Shown here: positions 54,716 through 64,000 of the stretch, piece by piece
Numbering within the stretch: position 1 is the stretch's first letter
Layout: each line of letters starts with the position of its first letter
Origin: Symsagittifera roscoffensis
Taxonomy: Eukaryota > Xenacoelomorpha > Acoela > Convolutidae
Direction of reading: 5' to 3'
Length of the DNA stretch: 64,000 nucleotides
NCBI RefSeq assembly: GCF_963678635.1
Contig: NC_087064.1
Coordinates: forward strand, 49,521,346 to 49,585,345
The notes under the pieces: generated by a model
What the model saw: the letters and a program-made list of their open reading frames with translations, nothing else
Database searches by the model: none
Told to the model about the DNA's origin: nothing
Made by a program: the position numbers and the translations under genes

Positions 54716-55199
54716 CTTCGCAATCCAGAACAACAAGCCTGTCAACAATTTGGCCCTACTTTATTTATTCACGCCTATCGATGACCAGACTTCTGTGGTT
54801 CATTTTTGCCAGGAGGCCCAAACTCCCGGAACCACATTAGTCGCAGTTGGTCTGGGATCTCTATCCGAGAGAAGAGCAATATTGCCAGAAGTTTTACATC
54901 AAGGTCATTTCACGGAGAAACAGTACTTAAAAACAGTCGAGACTGGAAAAATTGAACTGTGCCCTGAAAATGATATATGTACCAATCCTGTTAATTCGGG
55001 TACAAGTATAGGATCTATGGACGATGGAGGTGGTCTGTTTGCTCTGCCTTGTGACAATATGAGGACCGCATGCTTGTATGGAGTGGCAAGTTACGCCGTC
55101 ACAAAAACGCAGAATGGCACTTCGATAGTCGAAGAGAGCGTGTTTGCAGCTACACATATGCACTTACTTTGGATTTTATCAGTAGTAGCTTTGGGCTGA
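54716..55199 (+). CDS. Serine protease homologue 2, exon 3 (terminal)
   Basis: Acceptor gttgtttacag ends at 54715; phase matches exon 2, and the three exons total 843 nt (280 codons plus stop). PVNNLALLYLF replaces the DIALL strand, so the catalytic Asp is Asn131. SMDDGGGLF replaces GDSGGPL, so the nucleophile is Asp223. Paired Cys residues and CLYGVASY keep the fold. Thus two of three triad residues are gone: a non-proteolytic S1 homologue, probably secreted. The longer ORF starting upstream in the intron (54627) is not the true start. Confidence 0.75.
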
Positions 55200-55486
55200 A
55201 AAAGTTTTTAAGCTTTGCTGTTTTGCAGAAGAAAATAATTAAATTTTTTTTTTAATGATATACAACGATTCTTTCATATGCTGGCAAATCGTGTAATTAA
55301 AAAACTAAACTTTTTTCACTTTTGAGCACCAAGGATTCAAGCAAATAACTAGAGGATACTAATGTTACAGCGCTCTTAGCACAAATTGTATTCACACGCC
55401 GTGATAGTTTTGGACTTGGAGTTAACTTAATCTGGTAACAGTTTTCTGACCCCTTGGCGCAAAGGCTTGAAAAATTTATCGCGTTG
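55200..55486. other. 3' flank of serine protease homologue 2
   Basis: AT-rich 3' UTR and flank; no distinct terminator or repeat. Confidence 0.4.
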
Positions 55487-57222
55487 GATGGGTTTTTCCT
55501 GGCATATTTTGGTTACCTCAGATAAAGCGCGTGTGACATCAATAAATATTACCTCAAAAAAGGTATCCTTTTTTAAGACCATTTATTCACGAGGGAAAGG
55601 ACCAATATACGAGTTTTACAGCTCATCGCGGCGACCCGCTGTATTGCCCTTGCTTATAACTCCATTGATTGTGATTGGAATATCCAAGAACAAATCAAAA
55701 AATTTGTATCAGTGTCGCGAAAAATCGTTCTGAACGGTCTGAACGAGCATTTAATTGTACTACGGTATTTACGTCATTTAAGCAACATCTAAGCAAATCG
55801 GAGCTTTGCATCACTTGCGATACAACTCAAACTAGCGAAAAGAAAGCAAGCAAGCATGCAAGCTAGAAAAGAGAAATGAGATTGAAAAAAAAAACATGTC
55901 ATAAAAAGTTGAAAATTGTAACAAAAATGGAAAAAAAGAAAACTTCATTTTCTTTCAGATTAACCGTCGCGAAACACAACAACCAGCCACAAATAAGTTT
56001 TCAGTATTTATCGAGCGACCAGTAAGTCAACAACACCCGGGTAGACCCCATTGAGCCGAAAAAACAATCCATGAAAAATTAATGCCATAAATAAACTTTT
56101 GAGCGACTAAGCTTAGAATCTTTGAACCTTTACATCACAAACGACTCGAACTATTTTCAAAATAACGATTGCTTTTGCGGATCAAACAAAACACAAAAAT
56201 TTGACTAAACCGATAATAAATTAACCCAGTAGCGTGCCGAGGAGGGGGGTTGTGGGATCCCATCTCTCAATACTGGTTACCAAATTTTCCCAAAGCGTCC
56301 CAATGACCATTTTTGGCTGGCGAACCCTGAAATTTATCTGAAGGCGGATTTGAAAAAATTTTGAGGTCGGCGAGCCAAAAATGGATATCGTAAAGTTATA
56401 CCCAAAGGGGGACCCTTTGGCAAAATTTGGCAACCAGTATTGAGAGGGGGGATCGCCCCCGCCACCCCCTCCTCGGCACGCTACTGGCTTGATTTATTAT
56501 CGGCTTAGTCAATTCATTGCGTTCCGCTTGATCAATAAAAACAATTGTTATTTTGAAATAAGTTCGAGTCGTTTGTGGTGTAAATGTTTAAAGATTCTGA
56601 AATAAGTCGCTCAAAATTGTATTCATGACATTAATTTTTATGGCATTGTTTTTTCGGCTAAATGGGGTCTACCCGGGTGTTGTTGACTTACTAGTCGCTC
56701 GATAAACACTGAAAACTTATTTATTGCTGGTTGTTGTGTTTCTCGACGGTTAATCTGAAAGAAAATGAAGTTTTTTTTCCATTTTTGTTTCAATTTTCAA
56801 CTTTTTCTGACATGTTTTTTTTCAATCTCATTTCTCTTTTCTAGCTTGCACGCTTGCTTGCTTTCTTTTTGCTAGTTTGAGTTGTGTCGCAAGTGATGCA
56901 AAGCTCCAATTTGCTTAGATGTTGCTTAAATGACGTAAATACCGTAGTACAATTAAATGCTCGTTCAGACCGTTCAGACCGTTCAGAACGATTTTTCGCG
57001 ACACTGATACAAATTTTTTGAATTGTTCTTGGATATTCCAATCGCAATCAAGGGAGTTATAAGCAGAGGCACTACAGCGGGTCGCCGCGATGAGCTGTAC
57101 AACTCGTATGTTGGTCCTTTCCCTTGTGGATAAATGGTCTTAAAAAAGGATAAATTTTTTGAGGTAATAACTTTTGATGTCACACAGGTTTTATCTGAGG
57201 TAATCAAAACATGCCAGGCAAA
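55487..57222. repeat. Foldback element with about 860-bp inverted arms
   Basis: 55487-56345 is the inverted copy of about 56350-57222. Outer ends pair as cctggcatattttggttacc and ggtaatcaaaacatgccagg; other paired blocks are gcggcgacccgctgt, ggtagaccccatt and agtagcgtgccgaggag. The right arm has three gttcagacc-like units where the left has two. Arms are closely similar but not identical. ORFs in the arms mirror each other and are not genes. Confidence 0.85.
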
Positions 57223-57656
57223 ACAAAAAAAAGGAACATATGAAGTCAGGATTAGTAGGTTTACAAATTGAAAAAGTGAAGCTGCAACACTGGCATGTTC
57301 AGTGAAACTTCTAGGTTTGTATGAGAAATTTTGTACGAGAAAAAAAAATAGTTTCTGATTACAAGGCCTTGCTTTGTGCTCCTCAAGTGTTTCAGTTTCT
57401 AAATTTGTTGTGTTTTACTTGTTTAGCATAAGCAGCGCATTAAGCGCACTGAAATCTTGCTTTTTTTGTGTGAAAGCTTTCCAAAAACGCTCAAAAATTT
57501 TGTTCTTTTTTTAATATTCAAACGTGCCTGCTCCTTGAAAATTGAATGGCAAGAAAAATTGCGCTAGTTTTTTTGGGAAAACTCGATCAATCAATTTGTA
57601 TGATTTTTATGACTTCTAGCGTTTCCATTTACTTCCATATTGACTGTGTATTCAAC
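57223..57656. other. No gene seen
   Basis: AT-rich spacer before the BEL/Pao element. Confidence 0.4.
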
Positions 57657-57806
57657 TTTGTCAAGGTGGTTGACGCATAATCTTGAATTGTCCTTAGTTC
57701 ATTTAGAAATCAAATCTATTACTAATTAGTTCGCAACCAATCTTAACCTTTTTGAATGATTTTACCGCGATTTGTGAGAATTACAGTGAGAAAAATTCAT
57801 GTCATG
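57657..57806 (-). repeat. Candidate left LTR remnant of BEL/Pao
   Basis: Direct repeat with 63458-63606, roughly four bases in five alike. Ends are not sharp, so LTR status is inferred from position. Confidence 0.45.
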
Positions 57807-58061
57807 AATATCTTTAGGAGAGGGAGATCTTATTTAGAACCAAAGAGGAAGGGTTGAGCTCAGTTTTTTCCAGTTTTTTATTGTAGTACAATTCAAATGT
57901 TCCTAAATCTCCCTTTAATGAGATACGAGGGCAAATTTCACCGCTAGTCTCGATCAAACACCTAGGGCTGCTTTAAATTTACTCGAGCGCGCAATGCCAT
58001 CCGAGCCGGTAAAATCTTCTTGCACTCGACTCAGTGGCCAGATCGTTTCTTTTGATCGCTT

Positions 58062-58740
58062 TCAGGACTTGTTGGACAGTTTACAGGTAGATGCTTCGTC
58101 GAAGGCTGCCGGAGCGTAGACGAATGGACGACCCATTAGAAAGTGGTTGTGTATCATCAAAAGGTCGTCGTCAAGGTCACTACTGACATGCGTTAGCGGA
58201 CATGAGTTGAGGATTGTCTCAGTCTCGGCTATGATAGTAGCAAATAGACCTCTTGATAGTCGATCAGAACAAAGATTTAGTAAAAAGCTTGTTTTAGCAT
58301 TGAGACGAGTCACTCCAACACGCCATCAGAGTGAAGGCGGGGGGGGGGGGGGTTGACGGAGAAGTTAGGCGCCATTGGACATTGTGGATTTGTAGCGTTT
58401 CAATTAGGGTAGTTTCGTTGAAGTTAATTGGTTCTGAGTGTAGTTGTTTATGGGCGCCGACGAATTAAATAATGTTGTCAGAGACTAAAAGCTTAGGTGC
58501 GGCTCTCCTAGCAATGAAGCGTCTAACTGGCCTTATACAGTTGTTTGTAGTAAGATTCTCTGTAGACTTCCGGTAAACCGCGCGAGTAGAGAGGCATGCG
58601 AAGAAGCAAGTAATGCATTTTTCAGTTGTATTTTTTGTTGCGATATTGAATGGCCCTATGTAACCAATTTCCGTATTTTTGAGTGGAAATGGATATTCAG
58701 ACGGATCGTCAAAAAGAGTTGTTGGCAAGTCGGCCATGAG
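58062..58740 (-). pseudogene. BEL/Pao integrase, degenerate
   Basis: The frame at 58465-58737 starts MADLP and carries EIGYIGPFNI (core Asp position replaced by Gly-Tyr), CFFACLSTRAVY, RRFIARRAAP and LLVSDN. The frame at 58062-58313 has ETETILNSCPLTHVSSD and NHFLMGRPF. These blocks are diagnostic of BEL/Pao integrases. A shift and stops separate the halves. Confidence 0.8.
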
Positions 58741-60526
58741 TGGATGTAACCCTCAGCCTTGGAATCTTCTACAGAGAAATCAATTATGTCTTATCTGTCT
58801 CAGCGTTTTCCGGAGCCCAATTATGGCAATACTTTGTTGCAGGTAGTTGCGAATGTACTCAGTACCGTGATGCATGCAACGGCAATGAGCGCTCTTAATC
58901 ATCAAGCGCACAATTGTTTCCTTTGCATTTAGAACTATTGGATGCTTTGTTGCGTCCGGTAAAGCTGAGTATCATATAATACACATGATACTCGCGCGCA
59001 AATAATACCGTTGTCGAGAAAAGGTGACAACTTTGCAGTTTTTTTTTGTTATCAACTTGCTGCTTCGTTCTCAGTTGAATGTAGGTGTCAATAAATGTTT
59101 CTCGCGGTGAGGAGCTTGGCTTTTTCTAGGTCTTTCATACAGTTTACAGTTTCCCTTCAACGTATCGACAAAAACTAAAACCCGAACGGTGACCTGAGCT
59201 AATCGAAACCAATTTGAAAACCACGGAGAATCGATTAGTGGTGTAAGTTGGGGGGCTAACTGTTATAGCATTACAGCGTTCCAATGTTTCGTTTATCCTT
59301 CAAGTAGACTCATTGTTGAGTAGGAATTGTGATGCATCCAACCAGATCTTTGGTGCGTCTTTATGTTTAATTAACCATGTATACTGTCTGCTGGGTTGAG
59401 TTTACCAGGGATGTGTTTCCATTTTTTGGCTTTGCATAAAGTAAGTAATTCACCAACTCTTCTTGCGCAGTAAGTTTTCAGTTTACCGGTGATGCGATCC
59501 AGTAGAAAACAGTAGTGATATTTCTTCAAAAATGAGTGGAGTGAGGCTTCATTCGCATTTCATCAGAAGCCTTCTTGCATAGCCGTGCGCCCATAAAGAT
59601 GGCTTGTAAGTCCAATTTCGGAATGCTCTCTTGGTTCAGTGGTGCTACATTTGGTCTGCCAATCAAGAAGGTAGCGTGTGTGTCGGACCTAAATGCAGTT
59701 CGGAAGTAGATACACGTAGCGCTTGCGTCTTATGGCGCGTAGCAGGAAGCATGAAGCTGTATATCACTAGGTGACAGCTGTGGTCAAAGTTAGTGCGGCA
59801 GGATCACAGGGGTGATCTGTTTGCATTGGTCGACCTATTTGTCAATTATTGAAACAAAGTCACTGGGCCGAGTTTTGTCCAGGGATATACCAAACTTCTA
59901 CAGGTTTTGAAAAAAATTTTAAGTTTTATACTATCACCTCATTGATTTCTGTTATGATAGCAGTTGTGTTTTAACTACCGGATAGTTCTTCGGCATTTTT
60001 TTTCGCTTTTCCAGAGTAGAATTTGTTTTTAGCGATCTCTATCGTGCTCAATGCTTTGTTGTATAAACCTAAGTCGTCTTTTGCTTTTTTCAGAGTATGC
60101 AGTTTTGTTATCTTCTTGGATGCCTAATCCTTCACTTTTGCAGAGCTTTTCCACTGTTTCATTGAGAGCAGCGTCTTCTTGATCGTTCAAGTCAATGAAG
60201 TCAGTTGATTGTGAATTTGATCCGCAACTATTAGATTTCTGGTTGAGTCGATCCTAGTAGCATTTTTTTAGGTTAGAGGGTGCCTGTAGGACCATTCCTG
60301 ATATCGCGCTCTGCAATATTCCAGTAAGCATCTACACCAAGCAAAACTTGCTCTGTGTTGTCGGCTAGATCAGGAAATTTCACATGTTGAAGATGATTGT
60401 AGATTGAGCACGCTCTGTTGAGGTTGTTTGCGTCGATGGCGTCAAATCTAAGAATTTCTACTGATTAGATTGACTGTAGAGTGAAAGTAGTTTTGATAGT
60501 ATTATGTGGTCCAATATTTAGCCAAT
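58741..60526 (-). pseudogene. BEL/Pao RT/RNase H region, heavily decayed
   Basis: Only pieces are readable on the minus strand, chiefly WKHIPGKLNPADS and DAPKIWLDASQFLL near 59290-59440, which follow RNase H in BEL/Pao elements, and a stretch with DRITGKLKTY near 59500. The YxDD box is not found. Assigned by position between protease and integrase. Confidence 0.6.
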
Positions 60527-60790
60527 TCAGAGGGTAAGACACTTTGTCTTTACTGAAAGCACCTCGTACGCTAAACTGTAGTTTTTGGTTTGGTTTACAC
60601 GAAGTGTTTCAGCTGTTTTACTGAAAATGTATGAGCAATTGCTGCAGTTGTCGAGTATGGCGTAGCAATATAGTTTGATGCCATTGTTAAAAAGTTTTAC
60701 CGTCATAATTTTTAATTGATTACTGATATCATTCTCGATGGTATCCTGAGCTCGTTTCAAGGACTTGGTTACAGTTGTGGCAAGCTGCAT
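60527..60790 (-). pseudogene. BEL/Pao protease remnant
   Basis: An 87-codon frame has LYCYAILDNCSNCSYIF, corresponding to the aLlDsGSq-s-fi active-site region of BEL/Pao proteases, with the Gly-Ser changed. Preceded by LATTVT as usual. Confidence 0.6.
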
Positions 60791-62300
60791 GTTGTTAGAT
60801 TTTTAGTAGTGCGCTTGAAACGGCTTTTTGTTGATGTTTAGAGCTGAATGATGTTCGCTTCCGCAATTCGCCAAATCTGAGTTGACCTAGGCAGGTGAAG
60901 CACAGTTTATGTTGTTTCACCAGCTCTGCCCATTGATCTACGGGAAATTTCAAAAAGTCCGGACATTTTCCATTCTAGTGGGCTTGGTTATCTATTGGAC
61001 ATGTTGAAGTGTTGGTCTTGGCGATAAAGCTGACGATCTGTTGTAGCTTTGCCTGGACATACAAGTAAATTGGTTGGGTCGGCTATTGGATTGTTGTTGC
61101 TTCGTAGGTTGGCAGTTTCGACTGGTTCGAAGTCTTTGATTCTATGTCCGGGTTCTCGCATGCTCGCGAGTATTAATGAAGATACTGCGTCAGGTCTTTG
61201 AGTGTAGCGTAATCAAGGTCGTGCAGCACGCAGTGATCTTCCCACTTCATTATTAGACTTACTGGGAGCTTTGAGCAAGCAAGTCGGGTCAGGTTACTAG
61301 AATTTAGATCAGCAGTGTAGCCGTTGATTTCGAAGTTGTGAAAATGTTTCACTAGGAAAGCAGCGTATCTGATGAAACCCTGTGGTTCGCTTAGTATCAG
61401 TTTGTCAATTTGTCAAGTTACATAGCTCTCTATTAAGGATCTAGTATTATCAGTTCATAATGGCTGCAAGTTAGTAATTTTTTCAACCGGACTTAGATGT
61501 GGGTTGTTGCCTATCGCAGCCTGAAAGAAATCGAACCAGTTATTCCACTCTAGTGGGCTGTCGTCAAACTTCTGTATTTTTATATCTGGCAACATGAAAC
61601 CGTTCAAACTGTAGTTGATTCTAGTGGTCGGATGATTGGTTACGTGTTGACTGACTTGTCTTTGATCATTGCCGAAAAGACTGTTGGTTTCTTGGTAGTA
61701 TGATTGAGAGTTGTTTCTATCGTGGTCGTCAAAGTGGTTGTCAACAATCTGTTCAGATGTAGTAACAGGACTATGTGCAATTGAAATTGTTAGGAGACCA
61801 TATCGTTTAATGCATTTTATTAACTAGGCTTCGTGTGTTGAGTTGTGACTCCAAATGGGATTTTCATCGGAAACTGGTGGAGGCGAAAAGTTGTATAGTA
61901 GAAGAGCGGGAAAATTGAATGTACACATTTTTGCAGTAGGCGAGATTGATCTGAAATCAAATATGGAGAAAGCGGTGACACGTAGAGTTGAAACAGTGTC
62001 GAGGCAGTCTGGTGCTCCTTGAGTGGAAAACGCGGCTAAGTTGTCTAGGTGTTTATCGACCAGATCAAAACAAGTAGTTACTTCTTTGAAACTAAGCTTA
62101 ATGTACTCGATAACACTTGAGTTGTCTAGTTGCTTCGTTACCTCTTCCTCAAGCTCCTAAAAAGTACTGTAGCGGCGTCTCCCTTGATTAAATAGTTGTT
62201 GTAAAGTTGAATTCGTTGGTGTTATTAAAGAAGGTAGTTTAAAGAGTAGTTGTTCACTAGACAATGTGGGTTAACATTTAACGAGCACGGATGGCAGCGA
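60791..62300 (-). pseudogene. BEL/Pao gag remnant
   Basis: Near 61440-61610 the minus strand reads LPDIKIQKFDDSPLEWNNW and LSPVEKITNL, the classic N-terminal BEL Gag signature. A Cys-rich part near 60870-60930 (KQHKLCFTCLGQ) is the nucleocapsid. Stops break every frame. Confidence 0.7.
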
Positions 62301-62930
62301 TCGCTAAGTATTTCCATTAATGAATCTTTGTGAGCTTTCTTAAGAGTATTACTATAACTAACATTTTCTTTCTCTGTTGAGGTCAACCAACCGTAGTTTC
62401 CACCCGGTGGTTAAATAAATCAAGTGAATTACAGCGCAGTCATGAGTGCTTTGAATTATGATTGAAGACTAAGCGGTAAAACTTCTCAGTTTGTTTTTGG
62501 AGTTCAATTGAGCTAGAAAATGTTGAGATTTTCAAAAATTTTCGTAAATACTTTCGTAGATATGGTTAGTAAAACCCTTTTTAGTTGTGGGTTAAAAAAA
62601 GGTTTCGGAAACAATGGGCTTTTGAAATTTCGAAGCAGAAAATTTCAGCTATCGGGTTTTGGCTATCATTTTTTTTGTTTTGTATGGTTGAACAGTTTTA
62701 TGAAACAATTTCTTCCTTTGGCACCCCGAGGGTTAATAATTGCATACAATGAATCAAATAATCAAATTTACAGCTCAGCTATGACTTTGTTGACCTGTTT
62801 TCTTGGTCAAAAATTTTATATTGAATGAGAGTTTAGAAAAAATTGTTTTAGTTATGTATCTGGCCTGAGTTGTTGAAGTCGAGCCCTGCCTGAGTTCGTT
62901 GACGAAGACAGCTGGGGGATTTGGTGTGCT
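62301..62930. other. 5' part of BEL/Pao region, no gene
   Basis: Short ORFs on both strands without motifs, for example 62520-62828 plus. Confidence 0.35.
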
Positions 62931-63240
62931 GATGTTTGATTTTGTGATGGAAGCTTGATGTGTCCTTGATAGGTCCTTGTTGATGAGTCCCTGTTTATGC
63001 ACTGTAGCACCTGCTGATTAAGGTCCTCGACCTTGATGTTTGTGAGGGAAGCTTGATGTGTCCTTGATAGGTCCTTGACGATGCGTCCCTGGTTATGCAC
63101 TGCAGTACCTGCTGATTAAGGTCCTCGACCTTGATGTTTGTGATGGGAGCCTTTCTGTGTCCTTGATATGGCCTTGACGATGGGTCCCTGGCGATGCACT
63201 GTACTACATGCGGATGAAGCTGCTGCATAGGTAGAGTAGA
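62931..63240 (-). repeat. 102-bp minisatellite, three copies
   Basis: Blocks starting gatgtttg recur at about 62931, 63033 and 63134, followed by gtgtccttgat(a), gtccctgg and tgatgcactg-like segments. The period is 102 bp, a multiple of three, and the minus strand is open in more than one frame across it, encoding a 34-residue repeat with NIKVEDLNQQVLQC. Copies differ at scattered sites. Confidence 0.75.
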
Positions 63241-63457
63241 ACTTCACGACTCTTGCTTGATGACACTTAATTGAGCAGTCCTGCGTGTTGACTCTTGATG
63301 GATATCTGTCGGTGCTGAAAATCTCTTGGCGCATAAGATGAGCTGACGCAGGAGATTTGCTGTAGAACTGATTTTCCACTGAGGGGGGTCAATTTCCAGT
63401 AGTTGACTTTTGGAGTCTCGAGGGGGATGACGTCGAAAAAAATTGTCGCCAGATATT

Positions 63458-63606
63458 TAAGTTGGTCAAGCTGGTTGTCGCATAATCTTGAATTGTCCTT
63501 AGTTCATTTTGAAGTAAAATCGATTAATAAATAGTTCGCAAAAAATCATGATACTATTGAATGATTTCACCGCGTTTTGTGAGAATTAATGTGAGAAAAA
63601 ATCATT
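63458..63606 (-). repeat. Candidate right LTR remnant of BEL/Pao
   Basis: Partner of 57657-57806. It lies 1.1 kb beyond the readable gag, with the minisatellite in between. Confidence 0.45.
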
Positions 63607-64000
63607 TAAAGTGGGTTTTCACGAGGTGGTCCAGAATAAGTTGTCAGGACTGTTTTCCCCAGAACAAATCGACCTTTGTCAACTTGGCCTATACTAATTG
63701 CCACTTATGGCCACTTATTCTAAACCAACTTACCCCGCATGACGTTTTGCCCCACTGCACAAGTTGACTTGGAGCAAAATGACATGTAACCCAGAAAACG
63801 ACTTGTTTTTATGCCAGTTAAGACCATTTTTACAGTATAATACTAAAACAAAAAAACTCTGAAAGTTTTTGCAAAGATTAGTTTGTGCTCGATGTAAAGT
63901 TCGACCGTGCTCCATTTTTTCGACTGTGCTCGATTTTATGTCCACTTTTGCCCTTAAAAATTGAAGGGCTTCGACTTTCGCATTTAGTTTCAGACTTTCG
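63607..64000. other. No gene seen
   Basis: Contains short repeated phrases (ccacttatggccacttattc; tgctcgat twice) but no gene or element ends. Confidence 0.4.

Larger units (their letters stand above)
57657..63606 (-). mobile_element. BEL/Pao retrotransposon, degenerate, minus strand
   Basis: Gag, protease, RT/RNase H and integrase remnants run right to left between 62300 and 58062. The order and motifs are of the BEL/Pao type. A 150-bp direct repeat flanks it (57657-57806 and 63458-63606: cataatcttgaattgtcc, ttagttcattt, tgtgagaatta), the likely remains of LTRs or of a duplicated flank. No open frame exceeds 91 codons. Confidence 0.75.

Noticed and set aside
55467-57207. Pairs of similar ORFs of 88/74 and 63/68 aa on opposite strands
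   Set aside because: They reflect the palindrome arms; no domain or start context.
63458-63606. Repeat with 57657-57806 as a certain LTR pair
   Set aside because: Kept only as a candidate: no TG...CA ends, PBS or target duplication could be found.

Overview
The window comes from a eukaryotic nuclear genome, most likely an AT-rich, transposon-laden invertebrate. Evidence: GT-AG introns, trypsin-fold genes with one very long intron, and a mix of Ty3/gypsy, BEL/Pao, a CR1/jockey-like LINE, a FLYWCH-type MULE, hAT-like MITEs and large foldback elements. I cannot place it in a phylum from the sequence alone; an arthropod such as a crustacean would fit.

Host genes are few. The last exon of one serine protease homologue lies at 8421-8627 (+). 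A second lies at 31143-55199 (+) in three exons (31143-31410, 54425-54515, 54716-55199); the spliced length is an exact multiple of three and encodes 280 aa. Both have lost the catalytic serine (Ala in the first, Asp in the second), so they look like non-proteolytic homologues. Intron 1 of the second gene is about 23 kb long and is filled with mobile DNA.

Layout: 1-8120 holds a decayed minus-strand gypsy element (A) overlaid by a near-identical 2,692-bp tandem duplication. 10640-13075 is a dead MULE. 13362-16205 holds foldback and MITE copies. 21392-27684 is a decayed plus-strand gypsy element (B), followed by an extra pol tail. 28560-29778 is a 5'-truncated LINE. 31560-31962 is a hAT-like MITE. 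32140-32875 and 55487-57222 are large palindromes. 57657-63606 is a decayed minus-strand BEL/Pao element with a coding-length minisatellite near its 5' side.

The outstanding object is at 35057-53942 (-): an 18.9-kb retrovirus-like LTR element with 410-bp LTRs (three differences seen), a 4-bp target duplication (atat), a PBS and largely open reading frames. In minus-strand order it has a small leader ORF, a 155-aa basic ORF, a 1002-aa Gag, a protease, RT-RNase H, an integrase with GPY/F module, two tiny hydrophobic ORFs, an AUG-less Ser/Thr/Pro-rich ORF, an 880-codon envelope-like glycoprotein ORF and a further ORF joined to it by an ATGA overlap. Only gag-pol is standard for Ty3/gypsy. The 3' cassette (37051-43010) is the best candidate for an undescribed system. 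Several frames carry single stop codons, so this copy may be freshly inactivated or may use recoding and splicing.
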